From NCBI RefSeq assembly GCF_013137895.1, contig NZ_CP053538.1:4061001-4125000 (forward strand): a DNA stretch of 64,000 bases. The letters run 5' to 3'. Of this stretch, positions 35,573 to 44,384 are shown one piece after another. The notes beneath the pieces were generated by a model. That model was given only the letters and a program-made list of their open reading frames with translations. It was not told the DNA's origin and ran no database searches. The first letter of the stretch is position 1. Every line of letters begins with the position of its first letter. The position numbers and the translations under genes were made by a program. The stretch comes from Hymenobacter taeanensis (GTDB lineage Bacteria > Bacteroidota > Bacteroidia > Cytophagales > Hymenobacteraceae).

Positions 35573-35578
35573 AGACTG

Positions 35579-35610
35579 AAACGCGCCTCGCAAGGGCGCG
35601 TTTTTTTTGC
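35579..35610 (+). terminator. Intrinsic terminator of lepA
   Basis: AAACGCGCC (35579-35587) pairs with GGCGCGTTT (35595-35603) and is followed by a run of T to 35608. Confidence 0.85.
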
Positions 35611-35677
35611 GTTCCTCTTACACCATTTTTCACCTCATACACTTCTTTGCACGGCGTGGTATGATTATCCAAAACAG

Positions 35678-35857
35678 ATGAATAACAGCCTAACCAAGAA
35701 CTGTACGAGCCCTGAGCAGCTGGAAAAAATTCGTAAAGGCCAAGAGCAGAAGTTCCGCTGGCGCAACGACTGGCCTGAAATGGAGAAAGCCCTGATGGCG
35801 GCCGGCAATGAGGCCATAGCCGCCCACGCAGCCAAGAAAAACCAAGAACAGCACTAA
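35678..35857 (+). CDS. Small hypothetical protein upstream of folD
   Basis: A 59-residue basic protein beginning [20 protein letters not shown] and ending [11 protein letters not shown]. It is predicted to be helical, with a Trp-rich middle ([18 protein letters not shown]), no signal peptide and no membrane segment. The stop is 11 bases before the folD ATG, so the two are almost certainly co-transcribed. I do not recognise a family. Codon use and amino-acid composition look like real coding sequence, and its size explains why it would be missed by usual length cut-offs. A role linked to folate metabolism is only a guess from position. Confidence 0.6.
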   Translation: MNNSLTKNCTSPEQLEKIRKGQEQKFRWRNDWPEMEKALMAAGNEAIAAHAAKKNQEQH

Positions 35858-35868
35858 CTATACCTAGC

Positions 35869-36780
35869 ATGACCACTGCCCCCGACGCCACCACATACCG
35901 CCTCATCGACGGCAAGCATACCGCCGAGGCCATTAAAGAAGAAATTGCCGCTGAGGTAACTCAGCGCAAACTTGCTGGTCAAAAGGTGCCACATTTGGCC
36001 GCTATTCTGGTTGGCCATGATGGTGGCTCTGAAACCTACGTGCGCAACAAGGTGCTTGCCTGCGAGCGGGTGGGGTTTGAGAGTACCCTGCTGCGGTACG
36101 AAGACGACATCACGGAAGCAGAATTGCTGGCTAAGGTTGAGGAGCTAAACCAAGATGAGAACATTGATGGCTTCATTGTGCAGCTACCGCTTCCTCGCCA
36201 TATTTCGTCCGAAAAGGTAATCGAGGCTATCCGCCCCGAGAAGGATGTAGATGGCTTCCACCCCATGAACATTGGCCGGATGGTAGCAGGCCTGCCAGCT
36301 TTGCTGCCGGCTACGCCCTCTGGTATTGTGGAGCTCCTGCGGCGGTATGAACTGCCCACCGATGGCAAACATTGCGTGGTGATCGGGCGCTCGAACATAG
36401 TAGGTACGCCGGTTAGTATACTATTGGCTAAGAACTTAGAGCCTGGTAACTGTACCGTTACTTTATGTCACTCTCGTACTCAGAACCTGGCCGAGATTAC
36501 CCGTACCGCTGATATTCTGGTGGCCGCACTGGGCCGCCCAGAGTTCGTAACGGCTGATATGGTAAAGCCTGGTGCCGTAGTAATTGATGTGGGTACCACC
36601 CGCGTAGAAGACGCTACGAAAAAATCTGGTTGGGCCCTAAAAGGTGATGTTAACTTCGCTGAGGTAGCACCATTGAGTTCCTACATTACCCCTGTACCGG
36701 GTGGTGTAGGCCCCATGACTATTGCCATGCTACTGCTAAATACCCTGCGCGCCGCTAAGGGTGAGGTATACCCAAAGTAA
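35869..36780 (+). CDS. folD: FolD: methylenetetrahydrofolate dehydrogenase/cyclohydrolase
   Basis: A 303-residue bifunctional cytoplasmic enzyme that oxidises 5,10-methylene-THF to methenyl-THF with NADP and hydrolyses it to 10-formyl-THF. The catalytic Lys lies in [16 protein letters not shown]; other landmarks are [13 protein letters not shown], the family signature [12 protein letters not shown], the NADP-binding [18 protein letters not shown] and the C-terminal signature [15 protein letters not shown]. All expected residues are present. It follows a 59-codon gene by 11 bases, probably in one transcript, and is followed by a 161-base gap before queE. Confidence 0.96.
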   Translation: MTTAPDATTYRLIDGKHTAEAIKEEIAAEVTQRKLAGQKVPHLAAILVGHDGGSETYVRNKVLACERVGFESTLLRYEDDITEAELLAKVEELNQDENIDGFIVQLPLPRHISSEKVIEAIRPEKDVDGFHPMNIGRMVAGLPALLPATPSGIVELLRRYELPTDGKHCVVIGRSNIVGTPVSILLAKNLEPGNCTVTLCHSRTQNLAEITRTADILVAALGRPEFVTADMVKPGAVVIDVGTTRVEDATKKSGWALKGDVNFAEVAPLSSYITPVPGGVGPMTIAMLLLNTLRAAKGEVYPK

Positions 36781-36941
36781 GTAGTGTAGGGGACACACGG
36801 CAAAGCCAGCTACAGGCTGCCAACCGATTCTGCATTGCAAGTAACTGATAATCGCCTCTTAAAATCCAATTAAAGCTACTTCAGGCTTTTAGATTTCGTG
36901 GCGTTATACTACTTTTAAAGTCGGGCCGTCAGTAAATAGAA

Positions 36942-37652
36942 TTGGTGCTGAACTATCACCTTCTGTCTGACGGCCCGGCTTACCGTTTTAGAATACCCGT
37001 TTTGCTGCACGTACTTCCTATTACGTCGGTAGCCCCGACAGGTGGGGCCCCGGCACCTGCACTGCCCCTGATGGAGCAGTTTTACACCATTCAGGGCGAA
37101 GGCTTTAATACAGGCCGAGCCGCCTACTTCGTGCGCCTTGGGGGCTGCGATGTGGGCTGCGTTTGGTGCGATGTGAAAGAGTCGTGGGATGCAGACGCGC
37201 ACCCCAAAGCAAGCATCGAGGATATTGTATCGGCAGCTACTGCCCATGCTGGGCGCAACGTAGTAATCACTGGGGGTGAGCCGCTGATGCACGATTTGGG
37301 CCCTCTAACAGCGGCCCTGCACAGCGCCGGGTGCCAGAACTGGATTGAAACTTCTGGGGCTTACCGCCTGAGTGGGGACTGGGACTGGATTTGCGTTTCG
37401 CCCAAGAAATTCAAAGCGCCCTTGCCAGAGGTGCTGGCAGCGGCTCACGAGCTGAAAATCATTGTGTTTAACAAGTCAGATTTTGTCTGGGCAGAGCAGC
37501 ATGCGGCAATGGTTAGCCCAGGCTGCCGGCTGTATTTGCAGCCTGAGTGGAGCAAAGCCCCACAGATGATGCCCCTCATTGTTGACTATGTGAAGGAAAA
37601 CCCGAAGTGGCAGGTCTCGTTACAGACCCACAAGTTTCTCGACATTCCGTAG
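36942..37652 (+). CDS. queE: QueE: 7-carboxy-7-deazaguanine synthase
   Basis: A radical SAM enzyme that rearranges carboxytetrahydropterin to 7-carboxy-7-deazaguanine, a step on the path to queuosine and related 7-deazapurines. The SAM cluster site reads CDVGCVWC (Cys-x3-Cys-x2-Cys), preceded by the typical FYTIQGEGFNTGRAAYFVRLGG. A Gly-rich VVITGGEPLMH motif follows. The start is uncertain: the frame opens with TTG at 36942 and GTG at 36945, while the only ATG is at 37071, leaving MEQFYTIQ. Homologues usually carry a short strand before this, so a non-ATG start between these points is likely. The next gene begins 17 bases after the stop. Confidence 0.9.
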   Translation: MVLNYHLLSDGPAYRFRIPVLLHVLPITSVAPTGGAPAPALPLMEQFYTIQGEGFNTGRAAYFVRLGGCDVGCVWCDVKESWDADAHPKASIEDIVSAATAHAGRNVVITGGEPLMHDLGPLTAALHSAGCQNWIETSGAYRLSGDWDWICVSPKKFKAPLPEVLAAAHELKIIVFNKSDFVWAEQHAAMVSPGCRLYLQPEWSKAPQMMPLIVDYVKENPKWQVSLQTHKFLDIP

Positions 37653-37669
37653 TATCCTTCTGCTTATTT

Positions 37670-39619
37670 ATGCGCCGTCTGCTTTCTGCTCCCTTGTTTG
37701 TGCTACTGTTGGCCGGCGGGCTGTCACCCATGAGTGCCGCAGCGCAGGCCAAACTGGCAACTACGAATACCAAGGCCAGAAACCTTTGGGAAAAAGCACA
37801 AAGTCAGGCTAAGGACCGCGACTTTGACAAGGCACTGGAAACCCTCACCCAGCTGAACGAGAAGTTTCCCTCGCTGGGGGAGCCTTACCTGATGAAAGGC
37901 TCGCTGCTAAAGGCTATGGGCGAAAACAGCTTGGCATTTGAGGCCTATCGCAACGGCGTGAGCAAGATTGCAATTGATGCCAGCCATGCCAATGAGTTTT
38001 ACACGCTGGGCGAGCTGGCTATGACTTTTGGCGAGTACAAGACGGCTGCCGATAGCTACCGTAAGTACCTGAAGTCTGGTGCCCGAAATTTACGTAACGC
38101 ACCTCGGGCGCAACGGCAGCTACTCAACTGTGAGTTTGCTGAGAAGGCCATGGCAGCCCCAACTGGGCCCCAACCTGAACGCCTGGGCCAGCCTCTCAAC
38201 AACTTTCGCTTTCAATATTTCCCTGCCTTAACTGCCGATAGCCGTTTTCTGCTCTTCACCGGCAGGCCTATGGCTGATAGCGGAGAAGACCTCTTTGTAA
38301 GCCGCTTCACCAAAGAGGGTGTCATTGGGGAGCCCACTTCCATTTCGCCAGCTATTAACACACCCTACAACGAAGGCGCTGGCACTATCTCCGGCGATGG
38401 TAAAACGCTGGTGTTTGCCTCCTGCGACCGACCTAATTCGGTGGGAAACTGTGACTTGTATATTTCCCGGCGAACGGGCAACAACTGGAGCAAGCCGCAA
38501 AACCTGGGCCGAAGCGTTAACTCACCAGAGTGGGACTCGCAACCTAGTCTTTCGGCAGATGGCCGCACCCTTTACTTTACCAGTACCCGGCGCGGTGGCA
38601 AAGGGCAGGAAGATATTTACGTAACCACACTCGACGCCGACGGCAACTGGACGCCCGCCCGCAATTTAGGGGAGCCGGTAAATACTTTGGGCAAAGACAT
38701 GGCACCCTTCATTCACGCTAGCGGCACTACGCTATATTACGTGACCGATGGCCTTGTGGGGATGGGTGGCTTGGATATATACCGTTGCGAGCTGCAGGCG
38801 CCCAGTAAATGGGGTATGCCCACCAACCTGGGATATCCGCTCAACACCTTTGAGAACGAAGCCTCCTTGTTTATCAGCTCGGATAACCGCCGTGGCTTCT
38901 GCTCCCGTTCGCGGGCGGCTGAGCCAGGCGTAAAGCAAGAGCGCGACCGGCCTGTAGAATTGTTTGGTTTCGAGGTGCCCGAAGTGATTAGGGCGCGCGA
39001 AACCAGCACATATACCCAGGGGCGCGTGTTTGATGCTGTTACAAAACAGCCCATTCAGGCTGATGTGCAGCTGTATGACCTCAATACTGATGAGCTGGTG
39101 CAATACGTAGGCTCCGACGCTGAAAACGGCGAATATACCGTGGTGCTAAACGAAGGCCGCCAGTACGCTATGTATGCTGCTGCCGGTAAGTACCTCATGA
39201 AGAGCCTGAGCTTCGACTACAGCGACAAGCGCACGTTTGACCCCCTAACGCTGGACATCTACCTGGAGCCCGTACGGGCTGGCCGAAGTATTGTGCTTAA
39301 TAATCTGTTTTTTGATACCAACGAGTATGAGTTGAAGCCAAAGTCCCGGACTGAGCTTAGCCGCTTGGTTACTTTCATGAAACAGTACCCGGATATTCAG
39401 GTTGAGATTTCCGGGCACACAGATGATGTAGGGTCTGATGATGACAATCTCTCACTTTCTCAGAACCGGGCCAAATCGGTGTACACCTATCTGGTTGGCC
39501 AAGGAGTTAAAGCAACGCGGTTACGCTTTAAGGGCTATGGGGAAACAAAACCCCTAGTGCCCAATGACTCTGACTCCCACCGGCAGCAGAACCGCCGGAT
39601 TGAGTTGAGAATCTTGTAG
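37670..39619 (+). CDS. PorE-like protein: TPR, beta-propeller, CarboxypepD-like and OmpA domains
   Basis: A 649-residue exported protein. ATG at 37670 gives a signal peptide (RRLLSAPLFVLLLAGG through MSAAAQ). Domains in order: TPR-type helices (residues 40-160), PD40 propeller repeats with recurring SADGRTLYFTSTRRGGKGQEDIY motifs, a carboxypeptidase-regulatory-like strand domain (TQGRVFDAVTKQPIQADVQL), and an OmpA domain (NLSLSQNRAKSVYTYLVGQG, RIELRIL). This architecture is that of PorE, a peptidoglycan-attached part of the Bacteroidota type IX secretion apparatus, but several OmpA/PD40 proteins share it and PorE is a lipoprotein while this one has no lipobox. It starts 17 bases after queE, so the two may be co-transcribed. 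Confidence 0.85.
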   Translation: MRRLLSAPLFVLLLAGGLSPMSAAAQAKLATTNTKARNLWEKAQSQAKDRDFDKALETLTQLNEKFPSLGEPYLMKGSLLKAMGENSLAFEAYRNGVSKIAIDASHANEFYTLGELAMTFGEYKTAADSYRKYLKSGARNLRNAPRAQRQLLNCEFAEKAMAAPTGPQPERLGQPLNNFRFQYFPALTADSRFLLFTGRPMADSGEDLFVSRFTKEGVIGEPTSISPAINTPYNEGAGTISGDGKTLVFASCDRPNSVGNCDLYISRRTGNNWSKPQNLGRSVNSPEWDSQPSLSADGRTLYFTSTRRGGKGQEDIYVTTLDADGNWTPARNLGEPVNTLGKDMAPFIHASGTTLYYVTDGLVGMGGLDIYRCELQAPSKWGMPTNLGYPLNTFENEASLFISSDNRRGFCSRSRAAEPGVKQERDRPVELFGFEVPEVIRARETSTYTQGRVFDAVTKQPIQADVQLYDLNTDELVQYVGSDAENGEYTVVLNEGRQYAMYAAAGKYLMKSLSFDYSDKRTFDPLTLDIYLEPVRAGRSIVLNNLFFDTNEYELKPKSRTELSRLVTFMKQYPDIQVEISGHTDDVGSDDDNLSLSQNRAKSVYTYLVGQGVKATRLRFKGYGETKPLVPNDSDSHRQQNRRIELRIL

Positions 39620-39645
39620 CCCTAAACGAACCCACAGTGCTGTTA

Positions 39646-39679
39646 AAAATCCATTTGCATAAGCAGATGGATTTTTTTT
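39646..39679 (+). terminator. Intrinsic terminator of the PorE-like gene
   Basis: A 13-bp stem with one G-T pair (39646-39658 with 39663-39675), a 4-base loop and a run of eight T (to 39679). Confidence 0.85.
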
Positions 39680-39803
39680 GTTTATAGGCATTCTTTTATG
39701 TGATCATAATAAAGGGCTGGTAATGAGATTTGTACTATAATCTTGCAAAAGTTATAGAATAGAATAGTTATAAAAATTCATTTTTTTATTAAATAGTGAT
39801 TTG

Positions 39804-39811
39804 TATATTTG
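39804..39811 (+). promoter_or_regulatory. Bacteroidota-type -7 promoter element
   Basis: TATATTTG matches TAnnTTTG exactly. It lies about 112 bases upstream of the ATG at 39923, in a strongly AT-rich segment; the -33 region is a T-run rather than a clear TTTG. Confidence 0.5.
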
Positions 39812-39922
39812 GATATCGAGGTTGCTGAAACATTAGATGTTCACCTAGTACTCAGACAGTGTTTTCAACACCTTGAATTGTACTCTGCCCTTCAATTCAA
39901 CTCATTCTACATTTTCGCTACT

Positions 39923-40297
39923 ATGAAAAAAGCCTACTTCTTCGCTTTCCTAATGGTTGGTCTGCAGTTAGCTTCCAGCGCCACTCCCAACTCTGAGGGC
40001 GATGGTACTTCTAGCATAAAGGCGCGCGCCACTGCCCTCACGCGTACTGTAGCTGAAAAAGCCCGGCTCGATGAAGGGCAGTATCTGCGCCTGAAGCAGC
40101 TTAATACGCAAATGCTCACCGAGATGGATGAGCTTAAGAGCCGGTTGGCCGGTGACCCAGCCGCCTTGGATCAACGCATGGCTGATGCACAGGCGAAGTA
40201 TGAAGCAGATCTTATGGGTCTGTTGCGCCCTAATCAGATAGCCTTGTATCAGCAGGCACGCACTAGCATGACGGCTCTCGGCCAAACCAATCACTAA
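39923..40297 (+). CDS. Small secreted helical protein, Spy-like, member 1 of 3
   Basis: A 124-residue exported protein. ATG at 39923 gives a signal peptide (KKAYFFAFLMVGLQLASS). The mature protein is a charged helical bundle with the recurring core LDEGQYLRLKQLNTQMLTEM and a later DLMGLLRPNQIALYQQAR segment. The same layout is found in the genes at 40436 and 55135 (QY followed by L..LN, then L.P.Q..LY), so they are paralogues. The pattern is reminiscent of the LTxxQ motifs of the Spy/CpxP periplasmic chaperones, but the match is loose. Likely a periplasmic stress protein; function inferred only. Confidence 0.7.
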   Translation: MKKAYFFAFLMVGLQLASSATPNSEGDGTSSIKARATALTRTVAEKARLDEGQYLRLKQLNTQMLTEMDELKSRLAGDPAALDQRMADAQAKYEADLMGLLRPNQIALYQQARTSMTALGQTNH

Positions 40298-40305
40298 CAT
40301 CTTTC

Positions 40306-40333
40306 CAGAGGGCCTGTTTACGCAGGCCCTCTG
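40306..40333 (+). terminator. Hairpin terminator
   Basis: CAGAGGGCCTG (40306-40316) and its exact complement (40323-40333) with a 6-base loop, followed by AATTTTC, directly after the stop of the first Spy-like gene. Confidence 0.75.
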
Positions 40334-40435
40334 AATTTTCCGGTGCCCTCACATACCTATAGAGCTTTTGTCAGTAAGCAAATTCACTGGCGCTGTCTTA
40401 TTCTTTTCTTCCTTCCAATCCTAACTCTACCCACC

Positions 40436-40798
40436 ATGAAAAACTTCGCTACTCTTCTGCTGCTTTGTGCTATGTGCTACGTTGGAACTGCGCAAGCTGC
40501 TGCGCCAGCTGATGGTTCACGCCTGAGCGAGCGGGCTAAAGCCATGACTCGTCAGATGGCTGAGAAACTTCCTCTGAGTGAAGGCCAATATGTAAAAGTG
40601 CGCCAGCTAAACTTGCGCCTGCTAACTGAAACCGCCGAACTGCGCAAGCAGCTAGCCAACGATGCCACCGCTCTGGATGAAGCCATGGCTAACGTGCAAA
40701 TGCGCTATGAGTGGGACTTGGCCACCATTCTGCGTCCCCGTCAAATGGCGCTCTATGATCAAACGAAACTAAGCATGACGGCCGTGAACCTGCGATAG
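40436..40798 (+). CDS. Small secreted helical protein, Spy-like, member 2 of 3
   Basis: A 120-residue exported protein: signal peptide MKNFATLLLLCAMCYVGTAQ, then a helical mature part carrying LSEGQYVKVRQLNLRLLTET and DLATILRPRQMALYDQTK. It aligns end to end with the gene at 39923, clearly a tandem duplicate separated by a terminator, so each copy has its own transcript. The ATG at 40436 is preferred over upstream in-frame codons that add a hydrophobic but non-signal-like stretch. See the first copy for the possible role. Confidence 0.7.
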   Translation: MKNFATLLLLCAMCYVGTAQAAAPADGSRLSERAKAMTRQMAEKLPLSEGQYVKVRQLNLRLLTETAELRKQLANDATALDEAMANVQMRYEWDLATILRPRQMALYDQTKLSMTAVNLR

Positions 40799-40821
40799 TC
40801 AGTGACAAGCCCTTAGAACGC

Positions 40822-40850
40822 AAAAAAGCCCGCTAACAGCAGGCTTTTTT
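40822..40850. terminator. Bidirectional terminator between Spy-like gene and gltA
   Basis: AAAAAAGCC (40822-40830) pairs with GGCTTTTTT (40842-40850), with three further pairs inside; A- and T-runs on both sides suit both convergent genes. Confidence 0.8.
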
Positions 40851-40871
40851 GTTGTTCTTAACAAGAGCAAA

Positions 40872-42164
40872 CTAGTTGCGGTCCTGAATGGATACGTAGT
40901 CGCGCTCCGTTTCGCCGGTGTAAATCTGACGAGGACGACCGATAGGCTCTTTGTTCTCGCGCATTTCTTTCCACTGGGCAATCCAGCCGGGGAGGCGGCC
41001 CAGGGCAAACATTACCGTAAACATTTCGGTGGGGATACCTAACGCTTTGTAAATGATGCCAGAGTAGAAGTCAACGTTCGGGTAGAGCTTGCGCTGCACG
41101 AAGTACTCATCGGTCAAAGCGGCTTGCTCCAGTTCCTTGGCAATCTTCAGCAGAGGGCTATTCTCCAGACCCAGAGCGGTCAGAACTTCATCGGCTGCCT
41201 TCTTGATGATGGTAGCACGCGGGTCAAAGTTCTTGTACACGCGGTGGCCGAAGCCCATCAGACGGAAAGAATCATTCTTGTCTTTGGCCTTCGCAATGAA
41301 CTTGCTGGTGTCACCACCGTCGCGCTCAATAGCTTCCAGCATCTCAACAACCTCCTGGTTGGCGCCACCGTGCAGCGGGCCCCATAGAGCGTTGATACCA
41401 GCCGATACCGAGCCATACAACGAAGCATTGGCCGAACCCACCAGACGTACGGTAGAGGTAGAGCAGTTCTGCTCGTGGTCGGCGTGCAAAATCAGCAGCT
41501 TGTTGAGGGCGCTTACAACTACCGGGTTGAGCTCATACTTCTCCGTGGGGAAGCTGAACATCATGTGCAGGAAGTTGGAGCAATAGTCCATGTCATTCCG
41601 CGGATAGTTCAGCGGATGACCCATCTGGTTTTTGTAGGTCCAGGCGGCAATGGTGGGCAGCTTGGCCATCAACCGAATTACATTCAGGTCAATCTCCTCC
41701 TTGTTCAGATCTGGCGATACGCTTTCAGGGTAGAAGGCAGTGAGTGCGCAGATCAGGCTGCTGAGAATAGCCATGGGGTGAGCGGCCGAGGGGAAGCCGT
41801 CGAAAATCTTCCGAACGTCTTCATGCACCAGCGTGTGCTTGGTAATCTGGTTGCTGAAGTCTGCAAGTTCTGCCTGGGTGGGCAGTTTGCCGTAGATCAG
41901 CAGGTAGGCCACCTCAATAAAGCTGGATTTCTCCGCCAGCTGCTCAATAGGATACCCGCGGTAACGCAAAATGCCTTCCTCACCATCAAGGAAGGTGATG
42001 GCGCTCTTGGTAGCACCGGTGTTTTTATAACCTGAATCCAGGGTTACGTAGCCCGTTTGGTCACGCAGCTTACCGATGTCGAATGCTTTTTCGTGTTCGG
42101 TGCCTTCAATAACGGGGAGAGAGATGGATTTCCCGTCGAGGATAAGTTCAGCAGATTCTGCCAT
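40872..42164 (-). CDS. gltA: Citrate synthase
   Basis: A 430-residue cytoplasmic enzyme that condenses acetyl-CoA with oxaloacetate, the entry step of the TCA cycle. Landmarks are the N-terminal FDIGKLRDQTGYVTLDSGYK with FLDGEEGILRYRGYPIEQLA, and the active-site motifs GPLHGGANQEV (catalytic His) and GFGHRVYKNFDPRA, with the Asp in the NVDFYSG region. Length and motifs match the hexameric type II form of Gram-negative bacteria. It converges with the Spy-like pair across a shared terminator; 551 non-coding bases separate it from mnmE. Confidence 0.95.
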   Translation of the reverse strand: MAESAELILDGKSISLPVIEGTEHEKAFDIGKLRDQTGYVTLDSGYKNTGATKSAITFLDGEEGILRYRGYPIEQLAEKSSFIEVAYLLIYGKLPTQAELADFSNQITKHTLVHEDVRKIFDGFPSAAHPMAILSSLICALTAFYPESVSPDLNKEEIDLNVIRLMAKLPTIAAWTYKNQMGHPLNYPRNDMDYCSNFLHMMFSFPTEKYELNPVVVSALNKLLILHADHEQNCSTSTVRLVGSANASLYGSVSAGINALWGPLHGGANQEVVEMLEAIERDGGDTSKFIAKAKDKNDSFRLMGFGHRVYKNFDPRATIIKKAADEVLTALGLENSPLLKIAKELEQAALTDEYFVQRKLYPNVDFYSGIIYKALGIPTEMFTVMFALGRLPGWIAQWKEMRENKEPIGRPRQIYTGETERDYVSIQDRN

Positions 42165-42697
42165 AAGCGTGGGTTAGAGGGTGGGTTACGGGGCAAGACT
42201 ACGGAGTTACCAGTAGTCGGAATCCCCATGAGCAGTTGGCGTCTATACTACAAAACCCGCCCGGTTGTTGTTTGCCGTTGAGGTGAAGCCACAAAGAAAA
42301 GGACCACGTGGGAAATATGTGGTATAGAGACTATTTTTTTGATGAAGGAATATAAGTTGATAAGGGTAACTGCCTTTTAACGATAAGTTTGACTCTGAAA
42401 ATTGTGTCAGTTACAAGCTACAATGTTAGTACAGAGCCAGAAGCCGCCCACCAGATGTTAAGACTAGTGGCAACCAAGTATATCAACAGCACTTGTTCCG
42501 GAAAGGCTCCCGTCGAGCCAGGTGAGTTTAGGCGGTATGCCATCAGGTTGCACTATCCGGCCTGGCTACAACAGCACTTATGTCAGGAATAACCTGGCAA
42601 TAAGTGACAGAACGCACCTAGTTCCAGCAGGATACCTCATGTAGGCAGCAAAAATCCGTTCCGCCAGGTGCTGGTACACTGATGTGCCTGTATGAAG
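42165..42697. other. Non-coding region between gltA and mnmE
   Basis: About 530 bases. A 67-codon open frame (42389-42592, TTG start) lacks a recognisable domain and is not accepted as a gene. The stretch near the gltA start presumably holds its promoter; an imperfect TAGTCTTG on the minus strand lies near 42196. Nothing else stands out. Confidence 0.45.
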
Positions 42698-42711
42698 GTG
42701 GCCTAGGCCAC
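42698..42711. repeat. GTGGCCTAGGCCAC palindrome, copy 2
   Basis: Identical to the palindromes at 33058-33071 and 44148-44161. It lies 4 bases beyond the stop of mnmE on the minus strand. Confidence 0.8.
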
Positions 42712-42715
42712 TTAC

Positions 42716-44107
42716 CTACTTGCCAATACAGAACTGGGTGAAGATGCTGGTGAGCAGGTCCTCGTTGCTGATTTCACCGGTTATCTGGCCAAGGTCAGCG
42801 AGGGCATGGCGAAGGTCGGCGGCCAGCAGCTCGGTGCCGCTGCCGGTGGCTAGGCCAGTCAGCACAGCATCCAGATGCTGAGCGGCCTGCTCGAGGCTGC
42901 GGGCATGGCGTACGTTGGTGACGATGGTCGTGCCGCCGGTTCGGTCAAGCCCTTCGCCGCGCACTACGTTGAGCAGAGTTTCCCGTAGCTCGTCGAGGCC
43001 ATCGCCACGAGAGGCGGCAATTAGTGCGGTGCCGGGACGGGAGCGGAAGGCAGCAATTTCGGTGTCGGAAGCTACATCAAGCTTGTTGCCAACGGCTAAC
43101 ACCGGGACAGCTGCAGGAAGTTGCAATGCTTCAATTTCTGCTTGAAGCTCTTGGGGGGAAGTAGTCGTGATATCAAATAGATATACAACCAAAGCGGCTT
43201 GTAGTACTCGTTTCTTGGTGCGCTCTACCCCAATGGATTCTACCACGTCGGTGGTATCGCGCAGGCCGGCGGTATCTACGAACCGGAAACGGATACCATC
43301 AAGGCTGACCTCATCTTCAATCAGGTCGCGGGTGGTGCCGGCTACTTCCGAAACGATGGCGCGCTCCTCGTTAAGCAGGGCGTTAAGCAGGGTACTCTTG
43401 CCAGCATTGGGCCGCCCGGCAATAACGGTAGTTACGCCATGCTTGATAACGTTGCCGAGCTCAAAGGAGCGGAGCAGGCGGTGAACCAGGGCCTGGACTT
43501 CCTGGAGTAATTGCACTAGGCCAGTCCGGTCAGCAAACTCCACGTCCTCTTCACCGAAGTCGAGTTCCAATTCCAGCAAGGCTGCAAACTGTACTAAACG
43601 GGCACGCAGGTCGCGCAGCTCCTGGGAAAAGCCCCCACGCATCTGCTGCATAGCTACCTGGTGCGACAGGGCCGAGTCAGCGGCAATGAGGTCGGCCACG
43701 GCTTCAGCCTGGGCCAAGTCAAAGGCCCCATGCAGGAAGGCTCGCTTGGTGAACTCGCCGGCTTCAGCTAGCCGGGCCCCGCGGCGCACCAGCAGGGCCA
43801 GCAACTCCTGCACAATAAAGTCGGAGCCGTGGGTGCTGATTTCCACTACATCTTCCTTGGTATAGGAGTTGGGGCCCCGGAAAAGAGATACCACCACCTC
43901 ATCAATAATCCTCTGCCCGTCGCGGATGGTACCGAAGTGGAGCGTGTGTCCGGCTTGGTCTTGCAGCCGCTTACCCCCAAATACCTTGTCGGTAATGCTG
44001 ATGGCCTGCGGGCCCGAAAGACGAACGAGGGCAATGGCACCTGAGCCCGGTGGGGTAGACAGCGCCACAATGGTATCGGAAAGCGAAACGGGGAGTGGTA
44101 AGGCCAC
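42716..44107 (-). CDS. mnmE: MnmE (TrmE): tRNA uridine-5-carboxymethylaminomethyl modification GTPase
   Basis: A 463-residue GTPase that with MnmG modifies U34 of certain tRNAs using methylene-THF. The N-terminal folate-binding domain begins TIVALSTPPGSGAIALVRLSG; the G domain lies between the helical domain halves, with P-loop GRPNAGKSTLLNALL, the switch DTAGLRDT and NKLD; the C-terminus ends CIGK, whose Cys is required for catalysis in the family. The start codon is GTG at 44107. A TACCTTTG promoter element lies 26 bases upstream. A GTGGCCTAGGCCAC palindrome flanks each end of the gene. Confidence 0.95.
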   Translation of the reverse strand: MALPLPVSLSDTIVALSTPPGSGAIALVRLSGPQAISITDKVFGGKRLQDQAGHTLHFGTIRDGQRIIDEVVVSLFRGPNSYTKEDVVEISTHGSDFIVQELLALLVRRGARLAEAGEFTKRAFLHGAFDLAQAEAVADLIAADSALSHQVAMQQMRGGFSQELRDLRARLVQFAALLELELDFGEEDVEFADRTGLVQLLQEVQALVHRLLRSFELGNVIKHGVTTVIAGRPNAGKSTLLNALLNEERAIVSEVAGTTRDLIEDEVSLDGIRFRFVDTAGLRDTTDVVESIGVERTKKRVLQAALVVYLFDITTTSPQELQAEIEALQLPAAVPVLAVGNKLDVASDTEIAAFRSRPGTALIAASRGDGLDELRETLLNVVRGEGLDRTGGTTIVTNVRHARSLEQAAQHLDAVLTGLATGSGTELLAADLRHALADLGQITGEISNEDLLTSIFTQFCIGK

Positions 44108-44132
44108 GGGAACTGAATGAGTGATACAGCTG

Positions 44133-44140
44133 CAAAGGTA
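44133..44140 (-). promoter_or_regulatory. -7 promoter element of mnmE
   Basis: On the minus strand this reads TACCTTTG, an exact match to TAnnTTTG, 26 bases before the GTG start. The GTGGCCTAGGCCAC palindrome begins 7 bases further upstream, inside the expected spacer, so it could affect promoter use. Confidence 0.6.
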
Positions 44141-44146
44141 CGCGGT

Positions 44147-44162
44147 AGTGGCCTAGGCCACT
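44147..44162. repeat. GTGGCCTAGGCCAC palindrome, copy 3 (16-base form)
   Basis: The 14-base palindrome is here extended to 16 bases (A...T). It lies just upstream of the mnmE promoter element. Confidence 0.8.
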
Positions 44163-44384
44163 AGCAACTACTGTGGGTAGGCCTTTACAGGGAGGTAGAA
44201 TGCAGGGTTAGTGTTAAATGCCGATAGGAGCACTTATCTGCTTTCAATACGTCATCACGTCGAGCATGCGAAACACTTCCTGTGCTGATGTTGCAGGGGT
44301 AGCTCACTTAAAAACACGCCCTCCTGACGCAGGAAGGGTATTGTCAGGCATGCACCCTAGTGCCTAGTGCTCTGTGCTGAAGTG

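Noticed and set aside
42389..42592. 67-codon open frame on the plus strand between gltA and mnmE
   Set aside because: It needs a TTG start, has no recognised domain, signal or neighbour relation, and lies in a region that looks non-coding.
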